Assembly: GCA_037157565.1 (NCBI GenBank)
Contig: JAZHRO010000003.1
Location: forward strand, 41,863,001 to 41,927,000
Length of the DNA: 64,000 bases
DNA from: Thalassia testudinum
Taxonomy: Eukaryota; Streptophyta; Magnoliopsida; Alismatales; Hydrocharitaceae
Direction: 5' to 3'
A program made the translations under genes and the position numbers. Below are positions 1 through 11,147 of this stretch, piece after piece (within the stretch, counting starts at the first letter, position 1; the number at the start of each line of letters is the position of its first letter). The notes beneath the pieces are model-generated. The model was not told where the DNA came from, searched no databases, and was given only the letters and a program-made list of their open reading frames with translations.

Positions 1-1370
1 CTTTCCTTTTTTCTTCTTTTTCCAGGTTTTAACCATCCTAAACCTGACCGTTCTTCACTAAGGCGATCCCTTTTCCGTCCTAATGCATGAGGACATGGCA
101 TATTTTAAGCATGGGGGGTTGTTTTTAAATTTTGACAATCGATTTAGGATTTTCAAAACCTAAAAACATGCATTTTTCTTTAATTTACTTTCTGCTTGCA
201 TACCCAAAAATAATAATAATAAAAAAAATAAAAATGTTGAAAACTTTTTGAGGAAAAATTTTTGAAATTGGGACTAACGTTGAAAAATTCACTTTTAGGT
301 ATAATGGGATTTAATCTTTAACAAACTAGGGATGAGGATGCGATCTGATCACTAGAATTTCAGGGTCTATTTTAGACTAGATCATATATTTTTCTATAAA
401 ATTCCACCTGAACTCATGATAGTTCAGGTGACTTGATCCTATTTTGTAATATGGAAAGTATTTGGCTTAGTTTCTGATTAAAAAACTTGCATGTTATGAA
501 GAACTTCTTGTGTCAATTTTCACACACAAGCCAGCACTTAAAAAATGGCTAAAAATTTGAAAAACTCCCTTGTTTGGACTTAGTAAAAGTCTGAAGTAGA
601 TCATTGGTTTGAGTTCCCACCGCTGAGAAGGAGGAAAATGCCTCCTTTGAGGACGTGATGTCAACATGTTACCGCCTCGGCAGTGCTCCATATCTATATT
701 TCATATCTTTAGATGGAGCATTAAAGCGCATTTTAGCAGCTCAAGTGTCTTGGATGGTGCTCTACCTATAGTGTCGGAGCAAGAGCTTGAGTTTGCTTGG
801 AGCGCCCCTTTACACCGCATCGTGTTTTGGGGTTGTGAGCTCCTGGGTGGTGTCATGGACAGTGCTATCCGGAAGTACTGGCGCCAGAGCCCCCTCGAGG
901 AATGGTAATGGGAATGATGATCCCGACACATCTGTTGTAAGACTAAGCTAAAAATAAGCATGGGGGAGAAAAAGAAAAGAAAGTAATAATAAATAAATTA
1001 ACACGCCCTTATAAATGCTGGCTTTTCACAAGCACAGACACAAGGTTTTAAAGGATTTTGCAAGTTGCGAATCAAATTCATGAGCCAGAAAAATCCTAAA
1101 AACAAAAATTTCAAGTCATCTGAATTAACAAGAGGTTAATTTGTGAATTTTCTGGAGGATATATTGATCCCGTTCTGTCTAATGGTCGGATCCAAAAATA
1201 AATCCCGATGTTTATCTTTAACAAATCCTGTACCTCCTGTGTTTTGATCTACCAAGGTCCTTTAATCCTTTTTCTCCTCAAAAGTCAAAAAAATGAGATT
1301 TCCAAAAAATTCCATTTCCAAAAAAAAATTTTTTTTGCTAAGAGACTAGCAAAAGATAAGCATGGGGGTG
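1..1370 (+). mobile_element. 3' internal region of Athila-type element N (non-coding)
   Basis: This is the tail of an LTR retrotransposon whose 5' part lies left of the window. It has no convincing reading frame. It carries a GCATGGGGGG tract at 109-118, a second GCATGGGGGAG-like tract near 960, and ends in a hairpin plus polypurine tract directly before the LTR at 1371. The layout (ATGAGGACATG followed by the G-run, then about 1.2 kb of untranslated DNA) matches the 3' region of element C at 39220-40756 and of element A at 15660-16795. That is why I read it as a 3' untranslated region and not as host DNA. Confidence 0.75.
1337..1370 (+). promoter_or_regulatory. Hairpin plus polypurine tract of element N
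   Basis: GCTA-AGAGA-CTAGC (1337-1350) is followed by AAAAGATAA and GCATGGGGGTG, which abuts the LTR start TGATAAAC at 1371. The purine tract is the expected plus-strand primer for reverse transcription. The hairpin is a degenerate version of the GCTAG-GGA-CTAGC seen in A, C, M1 and M3. Confidence 0.75.
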
Positions 1371-2220
1371 TGATAAACGCCAGTTTATCATCATTCTTAT
1401 GCATTAAAACAAACCAAGCACTTAGGATTTTACTCCAAAAATAGGTTTTTGGGCTGCATTTAGGCATTCACTAGGTTAGGCATGAATTGCATTTTCTTTT
1501 GTTATTTTGATATGTTTTTATGAGTGTTAGGGATGAACAGATATACAGATCCCTAAAACCCTAGCACTCAAGAAGGCAATTGGTGAAGGAGTTCAGACTA
1601 GCTGGAACTCAGCTTGATCCAGCTCACCACAACTGGAACCAAGCTAACTTGAACTAGGGTTAGATCATCCCAGCTCCATTCAGCTAATCTCAGCTGAATG
1701 GCAACTCAAGAGAGTTCATCTTAGCTCACCCTAACTCAAGTCAGCTCAGATCCAGCTCAACTTAGCTGAGTCTAGCTCATCTCAGCTCCCACTAGTCCAC
1801 AGGGAGCTCTAGTTAGCTCAGCTGAGTTGACAGGAGTTCGCCCCAGCTTAGATCCATCTACATCCAGCTCCACTCAACTCCAGCCAGCTAAAGAAGAACT
1901 CATCCCAGCTCAGGAAGCTCAAGTCCAGCTCCCGGAGACTCAGCTTAGCTCAACTCAGTTGAGCTAAGCTACCATAGCTGCCTCAACCAGCTTGATCCTC
2001 CTCGGAGCACCAGACCTAGCTTACTTCAGCTCATCATGGTAGAAGCTAGCTCAGTTTAGTTTGGCTGAGCAGCTAGCAAAGAACTAGCAAGCTAGGCCAG
2101 CTAGAGTAGCTCCATGCCAGCCTCTTCAGCAGCAGCTAGCTCCAGTTTCAGCTCCAGACTTCTCCTCAGCTCCTCCCTCCAAACCCTAGCTCCAACACCT
2201 CCTCCTCTACTCCTCCATTA

Positions 2221-2256
2221 GCTAAGCTAGCTTAGCTTAGCTTAGCTTAGCTATGC
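2221..2256 (+). repeat. (TTAGC)n-like microsatellite in N LTR
   Basis: Consecutive TTAGC/CTTAG units form the densest part of an AGCT-rich tract that covers about 1600-2260. The inverted copy is at 8355-8400 in the solo LTR, so the repeat belongs to the LTR family and is not a separate insertion. Confidence 0.8.
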
Positions 2257-2716
2257 TCCAACTTCCTTGGCTTGTTCCACCCCAAAAACCCACCTAACAA
2301 CTCCACCCAACTAGCTCCACCTAAGCTCCACATAAGCTAACCTACTTGGCACCAACCTAGCCTCCCCACCACCTCCAAAAGACACCTAAAAGTGGTACGA
2401 AAACCACCCTAACTACCCTCTTGTTGGCGCCACTTTTCCCTCCAAAAATCCCCTTCATCTCCACCACACAATTCCCCTTAAACCCATCTCCACCCTCCAC
2501 ATACCCCCTCCTTCTAGAACCTTTCTTGGTGCCACCTAAGACCCCCTTCTAGAAGCTATTTTGGTGCCAACTTCAAGGGGTGTCACCACCCATATCCATT
2601 CCCTAGGAGTCCCTTGGGTTGGCCCCAAATGCCCTTGGCCATGGGATCACCAACCACCTCCATCCTTCCATCTTAGCCCTCCATTTCAAGGGGCACCTTA
2701 ACCCCCCTTCGTACCC

Positions 2717-2725
2717 TATAAAAAG
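2717..2725 (+). promoter_or_regulatory. Putative TATA box of N LTR
   Basis: TATAAAAAG lies about 1.35 kb into the LTR. The inverted solo LTR keeps the same motif at 7879-7887 on the minus strand, which supports a function as the LTR promoter core. Confidence 0.55.
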
Positions 2726-2915
2726 ACCACTACCCACCACCATTCAAAGCATCCTTGGCTAGCAATTTCACTCTCATATTCTACCTATAAGCCGATGCAC
2801 AAGAGAGAAGAAGAAGAAGAACATTAAGGGGATATTCTGTCCCCTTGGTGCCTTCCCCTCTTCCCTTCTCTCTTGTGCCCACGCCTGCCAAAGGAGAAGA
2901 CAGGCAAGGAAGATC

Positions 2916-3035
2916 TTTGGAGGAGATCTTGAAGGTGGTCCACGCCACCTTGGAGGAGCTTTTGAGGGTGGTGCACGCCCACCCCTTGGAGGAGAGCATT
3001 GAAGGTGGTAGCTTCCACCTTGGAGGAGCTCCCAA
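2916..3035 (+). repeat. Tandem repeat of about 35 bp in N LTR
   Basis: TTGGAGGAG recurs at about 2918, 2952, 2988 and 3022, each followed by a GGTGGT and a CCACC block. The repeats give rise to open frames in several phases, which I do not regard as genes. Confidence 0.6.
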
Positions 3036-3627
3036 GGAAGGAGAAGAAGGAGGCCCTCTTTTCAAGCCAAGGAGTAGCTAGGCTTGGAGCAAGAAGAAGA
3101 TTCCCTTCTTCACCAATTTTTGCAAGAGGATTTGTTTCTTTTATTGCTTTTAAATTTTTTTATTTCTAGTAGAAGCATTCCTCTACTTCTCTTGGAAAAT
3201 GAACACAAATTTGAGTTAATCAAATTGCCTTCTTTTTATTTTCTGTTGCAATTGTTACTGTAGTTCTAGCTTTTATTTTACTTCCACTCCCTAATTACTC
3301 TAGGCCTCCACTTGCCTAAAGTGATCTTAGGTAGTGGACTTTTTAATCTCTTAAGTTTCAGCTTAGCATTTTAGGTGTTAGGACTCTTTTGTCACAATTC
3401 GCACTTTTTCCGTATTATTTAAAAACAAAGAAAAATTATTTATATTTAAAATACCAAAAAGAAAGTTGAGATGCATTTTTAGCATGAGAATTGAATTGCA
3501 ATTTCTGCCTCCTTGGATGACCCTAGATACTCCCCTATCTAGGATATAAATTTAAAAGCGAAAGCAGATTTATGCGTTGCAACAACACTAAATTACCTAA
3601 TTAACAAACTGCATATTTTCGCTATCA

Positions 3628-5368
3628 AATGACTGCATGCATCATTATTTAAGTTTACATCTATTTTATCGCATTCTATAACATAGTATGCAATTATTTT
3701 ATGTTCCATGTAGGTCCCGCAACAGCGTTACATCTTCACTTAATCTATCCATCAGGAATAATCGAGAAGAAGAGGGAGGAGAATCAATGGTGGAAAAGAA
3801 TAGGGGGTGAAAAGATATTTCCCCCACAAATTTCTCAACCTACGGCCGGCCTCAACAACCTCACCAACAGCGCCGGCCATGTTTAGTAAAGGATTTGGAA
3901 AACCCCTTGATTTGCGTCGGGGGAGGAGATAAAAAGGGAGGATCGTCGGTTCTTCTAGGAGGCCTTCCCCCTGGCGGGGAACCATCATCGAGGAACCATG
4001 CAACCTGTGTGCACTGTGCACTAAATCTTCCACCACTCTCTCCAGCTGCGACTGCAGACGACCGCACCGCATCCCCCTTCCAGTGCATCACCTTCCAGCC
4101 TACACCAGCACCCTGCAGGCACCCGCTCTGCCTCGCCACCCCCGCCCGCAGGCGCTTCCACCTTCCAGTGCTCACACCACCCAAGTCTTCCTCGCGCACC
4201 CACTCGCACCCCTGCAGGCACCCGCTCGGCCCTCGCCACCTGCGCCAGTAGGTGCGCACCCTTCTGCAGCGCCTGTAGGCACTCTACCTGCCACCACTGC
4301 CTGTACGCACCGCACCACCCGCACCCCTGCAAGCACCCGCTCCACCTTCGCCACCCGTGCCCGCAGGCACCCGCCCTTCTACAGCGCCCGCAGGCGCTCT
4401 ACCTGCCACCACCGCCTGTACGCACCGCATTGCCCGCACCCCTGCAGGCGCCTGCTCCGCCCTTGCCACCCGTGCCCGTAGGTGCGTGCCCTTCTGCAGT
4501 GCCCACAGGCACTCTGCCTGTCACCACCGCCTGTACGTACCCCCTGTAGGATTTGCAGACAACCGCACTACACCCCTCCTCTAGCTCCCTTCACTGCAGG
4601 TGCTGCCCCGCTCCACCCGCCATCGCCCGCTGGCCTGTTCAGGCACATCACCTCCACTGCCCCACAGGCGTGCCTCCTCCAGCGTTCTTCTCCTCCGTCG
4701 GCCAGCCACCTCCTGCCATCTCCATTGACGCCGCAACCTCCATCAGATCGGCCTCGTCTTCACCAACCTCCCTCGCATGTTAACAGCCCCGCTGACGCTC
4801 CTTCCCGTATGCAAGCAAAAGAGAGAGCAAATGCTCTGTTTTTCATTCAATTAATAATTACAACATATGCCATTGTGGGTGTCGCATTCATTTATTTACC
4901 AGATTAATATATTATGGTGAATTTGCATGCATATCCCTCTATTCTTGATAAATTACTTCTAATTGGGTATTTCATGAATGAGATAATAGCATGTCACATT
5001 GCAAATAAGGAATGTTTTACGGGAAATTGGTAGTTACCTTGATTATCATTACCAAGATCATTAGAATATTATATTGAGGTAATTTTACATATAAACCCCT
5101 GCAGTTTTAATTAATTTCTTAGAATGAGAATTCATGAGGGTAACAAGTTACACTAAGGAACATGCGTACCCATTGAGATTCCCTAATAAACAAGGCACCA
5201 TTCACTTATTCAATATGCTTATTCCTCCCTATGGAGACGACCTAACTATTCGAGGTTAGATTCTGAAAATTAAAATGTTTTGAAAAGCGATTTTCTACCA
5301 CGCGATTAAATACAATGACACATCATTTTATGTTAAAGTTTTCAACGAAAACGAAGATCACTCTTTCA
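3628..5368 (+). mobile_element. X-family LTR X1, 5' part lost to N insertion
   Basis: The right end (GAAAACGAAG, then CTCTTTCA) matches the reverse complement of the end of X2 at 45803. The middle shares the GAGCAAATGCTC hairpin (about 4825) and its surroundings with X3 at about 44182. The first few hundred bases of the family are missing because N ends immediately before it; the simplest reading is that N inserted into X1 and the rest of X1 lies left of the window. X1 itself sits about 55 bp inside the end of the M1 3' LTR: its right flank GTAGTTGCAA matches ATAGTTGCAA at 24364 in the intact M1 LTR. No primer site or coding region follows, as expected for a solo LTR. Confidence 0.75.
4146..4555 (+). 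repeat. GC-rich minisatellite with 115-bp period
   Basis: CTTCTGCAGC-type unit starts fall at 4261, 4376 and 4491, exactly 115 bp apart. A more diverged unit precedes them and a partial one follows. The tract is rich in CACCCGC and CTGCAGGC blocks and lacks stop codons in several frames, which produces spurious overlapping open frames on both strands. It lies inside LTR X1. Confidence 0.85.
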
Positions 5369-5574
5369 GTAGTTGCAACACGCGTGGTCAAACAAAATTT
5401 ATACTGAAACTCAGAAAGTGAGTCCCGGGTCGAACACGGGAAGGTGAACGTTTACTTTTATGAAATCCACGCTTCATTTTTATTTGTTTATTTCATTTTT
5501 GTCTTTTCTAATTTTCTTGGTATTTTTTATAAGCAAGAGATTAGGTTGATGAAAACTTTATCTACTTGCAAAAA

Positions 5575-5604
5575 TATGAGAGAGAGAGGGAGAGAGAGAG
5601 AGAA
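5575..5604. repeat. (GA)n microsatellite in M1 LTR
   Basis: An imperfect GA dinucleotide run. A homologous run is at about 24570-24605 in the other M1 LTR. Confidence 0.85.
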
Positions 5605-6015
5605 ACAATCATCTATTTATCAAGAATTGTTTGTTACAACTACAAAAGCAGGAAAACTACCCTAAACTGCACTACGAAAGGATAGAAAGAGGTGAGAGAA
5701 ATCCCTCTCAATGGTTGCTCGAAGGACGACTCGCTCTGACGTCGTCTGGAGGAAGGTGGTGAGGAGCATGATGAAGGAGCACGGAGCCAGAGGATGGAGG
5801 ATGGGGCAGGACGGCGTCACCACGAGGATCTTCTTCCCAAAGGGTGGTGAGAGGACAACCACGGGATGCTCCATAAATGGGGATGAGCGGAGGGAAAACT
5901 ATTTGATTTTCTACTCTAGAGGAGCATCCCGGGCTTGGGACAAGCTCTCTCTACAGCCTTAGACATGGTGAGAGGAAGAAAGGAAGAGATGGATTGGAAT
6001 GGTGGTGGGTAGGTT

Positions 6016-6024
6016 CTTTTATAG
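6016..6024 (-). promoter_or_regulatory. Putative TATA box of M1 3' LTR
   Basis: The minus strand reads CTATAAAAG. The same box is at 30413-30421 and about 33436 in M3 LTRs, whereas the M1 5' LTR has a mutated version near 25009. Confidence 0.5.
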
Positions 6025-6286
6025 TGGAGGAGGAAGAACAAATTCGTATTTGGGTCATTAGTGATGGCCGTAAATGTCGCTACAGCTGTCGTTGAAAATC
6101 CACACCATTCAATACTCCTGCTGGCTCGTGCATCACGCGCCGTGTTGCACGCTTGCACGTACTACGTGCCCACGTTAGCTGTGCTCACACCTACTGCAGT
6201 GCCTGCTATTGTTACCGCTATTGTGCTCACGCATGCGCTGAGCACTATGCTACTGCACGCGCCGCGCCGCGACGCTTGGGTGCACG

Positions 6287-6291
6287 CGTGT
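6287..6291. repeat. Left target duplication of element A
   Basis: CGTGT here and CGTGC at 19411-19415 are best read as the 5-bp duplication with one later change. Sequence on either side joins into the uninterrupted M1 LTR seen at about 25270-25310. Confidence 0.65.
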
Positions 6292-6998
6292 TGATTGCAC
6301 CGCAAAAATACACCTGCAATTGCGTTGTCTTATACTATTTCCTAGCATTACCAGTGCATAATAGGTATCCATAGTCGCATTTGTAAAAATACACGCATGC
6401 ATGCATTTAATTGAGAGGGGAGGAGAGTGAATAAAATGGCCTCGCAATTCACGTATTCCTCAAGTGCTGCCTTGCAAAATTTCCATCTTCATTTTTTATT
6501 TCTTTTTGATTTTTGACTTTCTTCTCCGCGGCTTCATGGCATGGCTGGACCTTCCTTCTTGTGCCATGCTCTACAACAGCTCTCCCTGCCAGCCGCATGC
6601 AAGCCTCTCCCTGTCAGCCATGCAGAGCCATGCACAGCCAGGGCATGGCTGTGCATGCTTTCTTCTTCTTTAAAAAGAGCATGGCTCCTTCTTTGCAAAG
6701 GGAGCCTGGTCCACGCCAAAAAAAAAACACACTGCAGCTCTTCTTCTCCAGGCTGTCCCCTCCCCTCTCCCTCCATACACAGCCTCTCCTCCTCTGAGGA
6801 GCCACTCTACGGGCAGGAGTACCTCACGATGGTGCACAACCACCACCGGGAGTCCCACCACCGCCCAGCTCATCAAAGAGCCGGTGGGAGTGGTGGATCT
6901 CTTCTCTGAATTAGTCATTTCAAGCCTTTTCGCCATCGCCACACAAAGCTTCAAGCATTGAAGCTCAACCGGCCACCGCACGACCCTGTAGCAGCCGG

Positions 6999-7003
6999 CT
7001 AAG
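6999..7003. repeat. TSD CTAAG, left copy, of solo N LTR
   Basis: CTAAG at 6999-7003 and 9294-9298 exactly flank the solo LTR. Removing the insert and one copy restores the A LTR sequence as seen near 17500. Confidence 0.93.
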
Positions 7004-9293
7004 TGAGAGCGATAATACGCGGTTTGTTAAATACGTCGTTGTAACGCGCAAAATCGATCAACTCTTAAATTTATATTCCTAGATAGGGGAGTATCTAGGG
7101 TCGTCCAAGGAGGCAATATGGTTGCAAAATTGATTCTCTTGCTTGGAATATATCTCAACTTTCTTTTTGGTAATTTTCAATATACCATTTTTCTTTATTT
7201 TTGAACTAAGGCAACATGCGAACTGATGGCGGGAAAAGTGTTTACACTTCCAATTAAGTAAACAACTCTAAAGTAGCAAGTAGAGCCTCTCCCTAAGCTC
7301 ACTCTAGGCAAGTGGAGACCTAGAATAATTAGGGAGAGGAAGTGAAGAATGCTGAAAATAAGCAAAAAGAAATGCAAACAAGATATGCGAAGAAGGCAAC
7401 TAGATAAGTGATAAAGTGTTTAACAAAAATGCCTAGTAGAGGAATGCTTCTACTACTTGATAATTGAAGTAAAAGAAAACACAAATCCTCTAAATAGATG
7501 GTGAAGAAGAGGGCTTCTTGCTCCAAGGTTGGTGGCTCCCAAGCTTGAAAAGAATCCTTCAACTCCTTCCTTGCAGAACTCCACCAAGGTGATGACCTCC
7601 AAGGCAAGCCCTAAGGGGGCGTGCCCTAAGTTTCTCTCCAAGGGTGGACGTCCACCCTAAGTCCTTCTCCCTTGCCTGGCTGTCCTCCTTGAAGTGGAAG
7701 AGTCCTCCTCCTTGGCGTGGCCCAAGTTGAAGAGAGTGGGGAGAAGAAGGCACCAAAAGGGCTGGTGGTGTGCCCCTTTAATCTCCTTCTCTACTCCTTC
7801 TCCTTGGGCGTAGGTATAGGTGGATGTAGGTAGAAAATACACTAAGGGAGGATGCCCAAAAATGGTGGTAGGTGGTGGCTTTTTATAGAATAGGAGGGGG
7901 GCTATGGTGACCTTTGAAATGGATGGCCAAGATGAGTTGATGGAGGTGGTTGGAGATCCCATGGCCAAGGAGAGTTGGTGCCACCTTAAAGGGCACCAAG
8001 GGGTAGTTATGGGTGTTGACACCCTTTGGTGTTGGCGCCAAAATGGGCATTCTAGAAGGTCATTAGGTGGCGCCACCTTAAGGTTCTAGAAGGGGGGGTA
8101 TGTGGATGGCTAGGATGGCTTATGTGGGTAGGTGTAGGGTGGATTTAAGGGGCTGAAAGTGGCGCCAATATAGAGGTGGTTAGGGGTAGTTTTTTTGCGC
8201 CAACTTGAAGTGTCTTTTGGTGGAGATAATGGGGTGAAGGGATGGCTAGGAGGTGGCGCCAACTTGAGTAGAGTAGCTAGCTTAGGTAGGCTTGAGTTGG
8301 TGGAGCTAGCTAGGGTTGATTTTGGAGGTAATGAATGGCCAAGGAGCTGGTTGTTAGCTATGCTAAGCTAAGCTAAGATAAGCTAAGCTAGCTTAGCTAA
8401 AGGTGGAGTGGAGGAGAAGGTGTTGGAGCTAGGGTTTGGAGGAAGGAGCTGAGGAGGAGAGTCTGGAGCTGGAGCTGGAGCTGGCTGCTACTGAAGAGGC
8501 TGGCATGGGGCTACTCTAGCTGGCTTAGCTTGCTAGTTCTTTGCTAGCTACTAAGCCAAGCTAAAGGGAGCTAGCTTCTACCAAAATGAGCTGAGGTGAG
8601 CTAGGTCTAGTGCTCCTGGGGAGAATCAAGCTGGTTGAGGCAGCTAAGGTAGCTTAGCTCAACTGAGTTGAGCTAAGCTAAGTCCCCAGGAGCTGGACTT
8701 GAGCTTCCTGAGCTGAGATGAATTCTTCTTCAGCTGGCTGGAGTTGAGTGGAGCTGAATGTAGCTGGATCTGAGCTGGGGTGAACTCCTGTCAACTCAGC
8801 TGAGCTAGCTAGAGCTCCCTGTGAACTAGTGGGAGCTGAGATGAGCTAGACTCAGCTAGGTTGAGCTGGATCTGAGCTGACTTGAGCTAGGGTGAGCTAA
8901 GATGAACTCTCTTGAGCTGCCATCCAGCTGAGATTAGCTGAATGGAGCTGGGATGAGCTAACCCTAGTTCAAGTAAGCTAGGTTCCAGCTGCGGTGAGCT
9001 GGATCAAGCTGAGGTGAGCTGGATCAAGCTGAGGTGAGCTGGATTAGGCTGAGTTCCAGCTAGTCTGGGCTTCTCCTTCACCATCTTCCTTCTTGAGTGC
9101 TAGGGTTTTAGGGATCTGTGCATCTGTACATCCCTAACACTCACAAAAACTCATTAAAACGACAATAAAAAATGCAATGCATGCCTATCCTAATTTATGC
9201 CTAAATGCAGCCCAAAAACCCATTTGCAGAGTAAAATCCTAAGAGCTAGGTTTGTTTTAATGCATAAGAATGATGATAAACTGGCGTTTATCA
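7004..9293 (-). mobile_element. Solo LTR of family N, inverted
   Basis: A 2290-bp sequence that is the reverse complement of the N LTR. On the minus strand it starts TGATAAACGCCAG and ends GCTCTCA. Perfect 5-bp TSDs and the absence of any internal region show that an N element inserted here and then lost its body by LTR-LTR recombination. It keeps the AGCT-rich tract (8360-9065 in reverse) and the TATA box (complement of 7879-7887). It is the best-defined solo LTR of the window and fixes the ends of the family. Confidence 0.93.
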
Positions 9294-9298
9294 CTAAG
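9294..9298. repeat. TSD CTAAG, right copy, of solo N LTR
   Basis: Second copy of the duplication described for 6999-7003. The A LTR continues with CTCCACCATGC, matching CTCCACCACAC at about 17508. Confidence 0.93.
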
Positions 9299-9889
9299 CT
9301 CCACCATGCACGCTAGCAGGTCACCTGCAAGCCAACAGCCGGCGCTGCTTCTCCACGCATGCGACGAGCCGCTCCTCACCTTCTGCACTCACAGCACCGG
9401 GCGCACCCAGTCGCGCGGCTCGCCCCAGCACTGTAGCCACTCTTCACGCATTTCAGCGGAACACTGTGGCTACAGTGCGGTGACCGGTAAGTTTCTCACT
9501 TAACCGGTCACCTAGCGAGCCGCAATCGGCCCTAGCCCGCACCTGCGTCCAGCCCCGCACCCGCTCCAGCACCCGCCCGCGCATCTGCGTGTGCCCACGT
9601 CTCCCAATGCCTGCCCGCTTCAGCGTCTGCGTCCGCGTCTCCCTTTACCTACACCCGCCCGCTTTAGCACCCGCTCTTCAAGCAGCGTGGTGCGCTGCAG
9701 CCTCTCTCCCTCACGCTCCTCCCTCCCAGCGAGCGCCACTCCGCGCACCTACGGCGTGTGCGTGCACTGTGGCCATCAGACGATGCCCAACCGCGTGCAG
9801 ACGTCTTAACGCTCGCCTCCTTCACTCCAGCAGGAAGCGCACTCTCTCTCTCTCACAGCACTCCCTCACTCTCTCTGCCGACACTTGCA

Positions 9890-9967
9890 CGCACACACTC
9901 ACACTCTCATACACACACACACACCTATACTCTACTTTATACATATATACATATACGTACATATATA

Positions 9968-10009
<42 letters not shown>

Positions 10010-10440
10010 CATATATATATACACATATATCTATGCATATATTAGTACTTATATAACTATGTATTAGTCTATATACATACTTACATATATATATATATAT
10101 ACTTATATATATATATACATATATATTTACATATATACATATACTTATATACGTATAAATATATATATATACATATATATATTACCTATATAACTAAGTA
10201 TAAGTATAGATACATATGTATAGATATATACATATATATACACATATCTATCTACATATATCTATATACATATATTACTATATATATATATACATATATA
10301 TATATCTATATAGTTATATATACATACATATACATATATATATATCTATACATATATCTATCTATACATATAGTTACATACCTATATATATACATATATA
10401 TATTTACATATATACATATATATTTTCATATCACTTACCA
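9890..10440. repeat. TA-rich microsatellite in A 5' LTR
   Basis: ACAC, TATACATA and (TA)n runs with interspersed TACATA units. The partner tract in the 3' LTR is about 18125-18720 and differs in length and interruption pattern, so this part of the LTR evolves by slippage and should be excluded from LTR dating. Confidence 0.9.
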
Positions 10441-11129
10441 TACGTGGTATCGTGGGAATATCTGCACCAGTTGCTGATATTCCCCGATACACGCGTACAG
10501 AAAGCGTGTTCATACTCATCTTCCACCCATCCACCTTACATTCCACGCGGCACTTCATCCTGTTGGTTGCGTCTTCCTAAACGACGACCGACTCGACACC
10601 GTGCTACACGTCATCTCCACCTCCACCCCCACCCCTTTATACATATATAATATATACATATATATATACTATATTTACTTTATTTCTGTTTCTCTTTCAT
10701 GCCAATAAAAAGATAAAAAAATATATAAAAGAGAAAAGATAATCCTTGACTTGGAGATACTCAGTCTTGCGAATAGCAAGACTAGTTTTGGAACCCTGAT
10801 TTGGCTCAAAGCCAAGAACCAGATTTTGAGGGTGTGCCTCAAGGACAAGAATTATCAGAAAAAAAATCTAAATAGAAAAACACCAAAAACACAATAAACG
10901 AACGAAAGAGATTCATTGTAGGAAAGGCGTAGAAACTTCACTTTTAATCCCACTTCCCTGAGTTCGACTCTATGCCTAAAAGTGACCAAGATAAAATCAA
11001 GTAGGCCAGGTTCAAAATTTTTTGTAAAGAGATGGTTAGGCTCGATTTAGGTTAACCACTATACATACTTCAACGATAAAATCACCATATTAACACAACC
11101 TATCCGGGCTCGACCACATATCCCTTTTT

Positions 11130-11147
11130 TGGTGCCGTTGCCGGGGA
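11130..11147 (+). promoter_or_regulatory. Primer binding site of element A (tRNA-Asp type)
   Basis: TGGTGCCGTTGCCGGGGA matches the complement of the 3' end of plant tRNA-Asp at 17 of 18 positions. This is the usual primer of Athila-type gypsy elements and marks the start of minus-strand DNA synthesis. Confidence 0.88.

Larger units (their letters stand above)
1371..3627 (+). mobile_element. 3' LTR of element N
   Basis: The LTR starts TGATAAACGCCAG and ends GCTATCA. Both ends are fixed by comparison with the inverted, TSD-flanked solo copy at 7004-9293, which is 2290 bp against 2257 bp here. A polypurine tract abuts the left end, so this is the downstream LTR of an element whose body is mostly outside the window. 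Inside are an AGCT-dense stretch (about 1600-2260), a TATA box at 2717-2725, and GGAGGAG-type tandem units of about 35 bp (2916-3035). The adjoining 3' flank AATGA would be one copy of the target duplication; its partner is outside the window. Confidence 0.88.
5369..6291 (-). mobile_element. M1 3' LTR, distal segment (split by A)
   Basis: This segment aligns with 24364-25290 of the intact M1 5' LTR, including TAGTTGCAA, the GAGTCC...GGTCGAACAC block, the GA microsatellite and the CTTTTATAG box. It stops at 6291, where element A begins, and the alignment resumes at 19411. It contains a minus-strand TATA box (complement of 6016-6024). The outermost 55 bp or so are missing because X1 inserted there. 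Confidence 0.85.
6292..11116 (+). mobile_element. 5' LTR of element A, interrupted by a solo LTR
   Basis: Begins TGATTGCACCGCAAAAATAC, as does the 3' LTR at 16796. The end near 11116 (ACCA, then about 13 bp to the primer site) is placed by alignment with the 3' LTR and is good to within several bases. Without the nested 7004-9293 insertion and its TSD it is about 2.5 kb, against about 2.6 kb for the partner. The two LTRs share a GC-rich stretch and a long TA-rich microsatellite. Open frames such as 6541-6909 and 17045-17413 look conserved only because the LTRs are copies of each other. Confidence 0.87.

Noticed and set aside
2221..2256. TTAGC repeats as possible telomere-like DNA
   Set aside because: The plant telomere unit is TTTAGGG; this is a local microsatellite within an LTR and is repeated at 8355-8400 in the second LTR.
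3895..4907. Several overlapping open frames with R, P, A and C repeats on both strands
   Set aside because: Produced by the 115-bp minisatellite and its GC-rich surroundings in LTR X1; no codon bias or domain.
9589..10650. Open frames ending in long Y/I/T runs
   Set aside because: They read through the TA-rich microsatellite of the A LTR.
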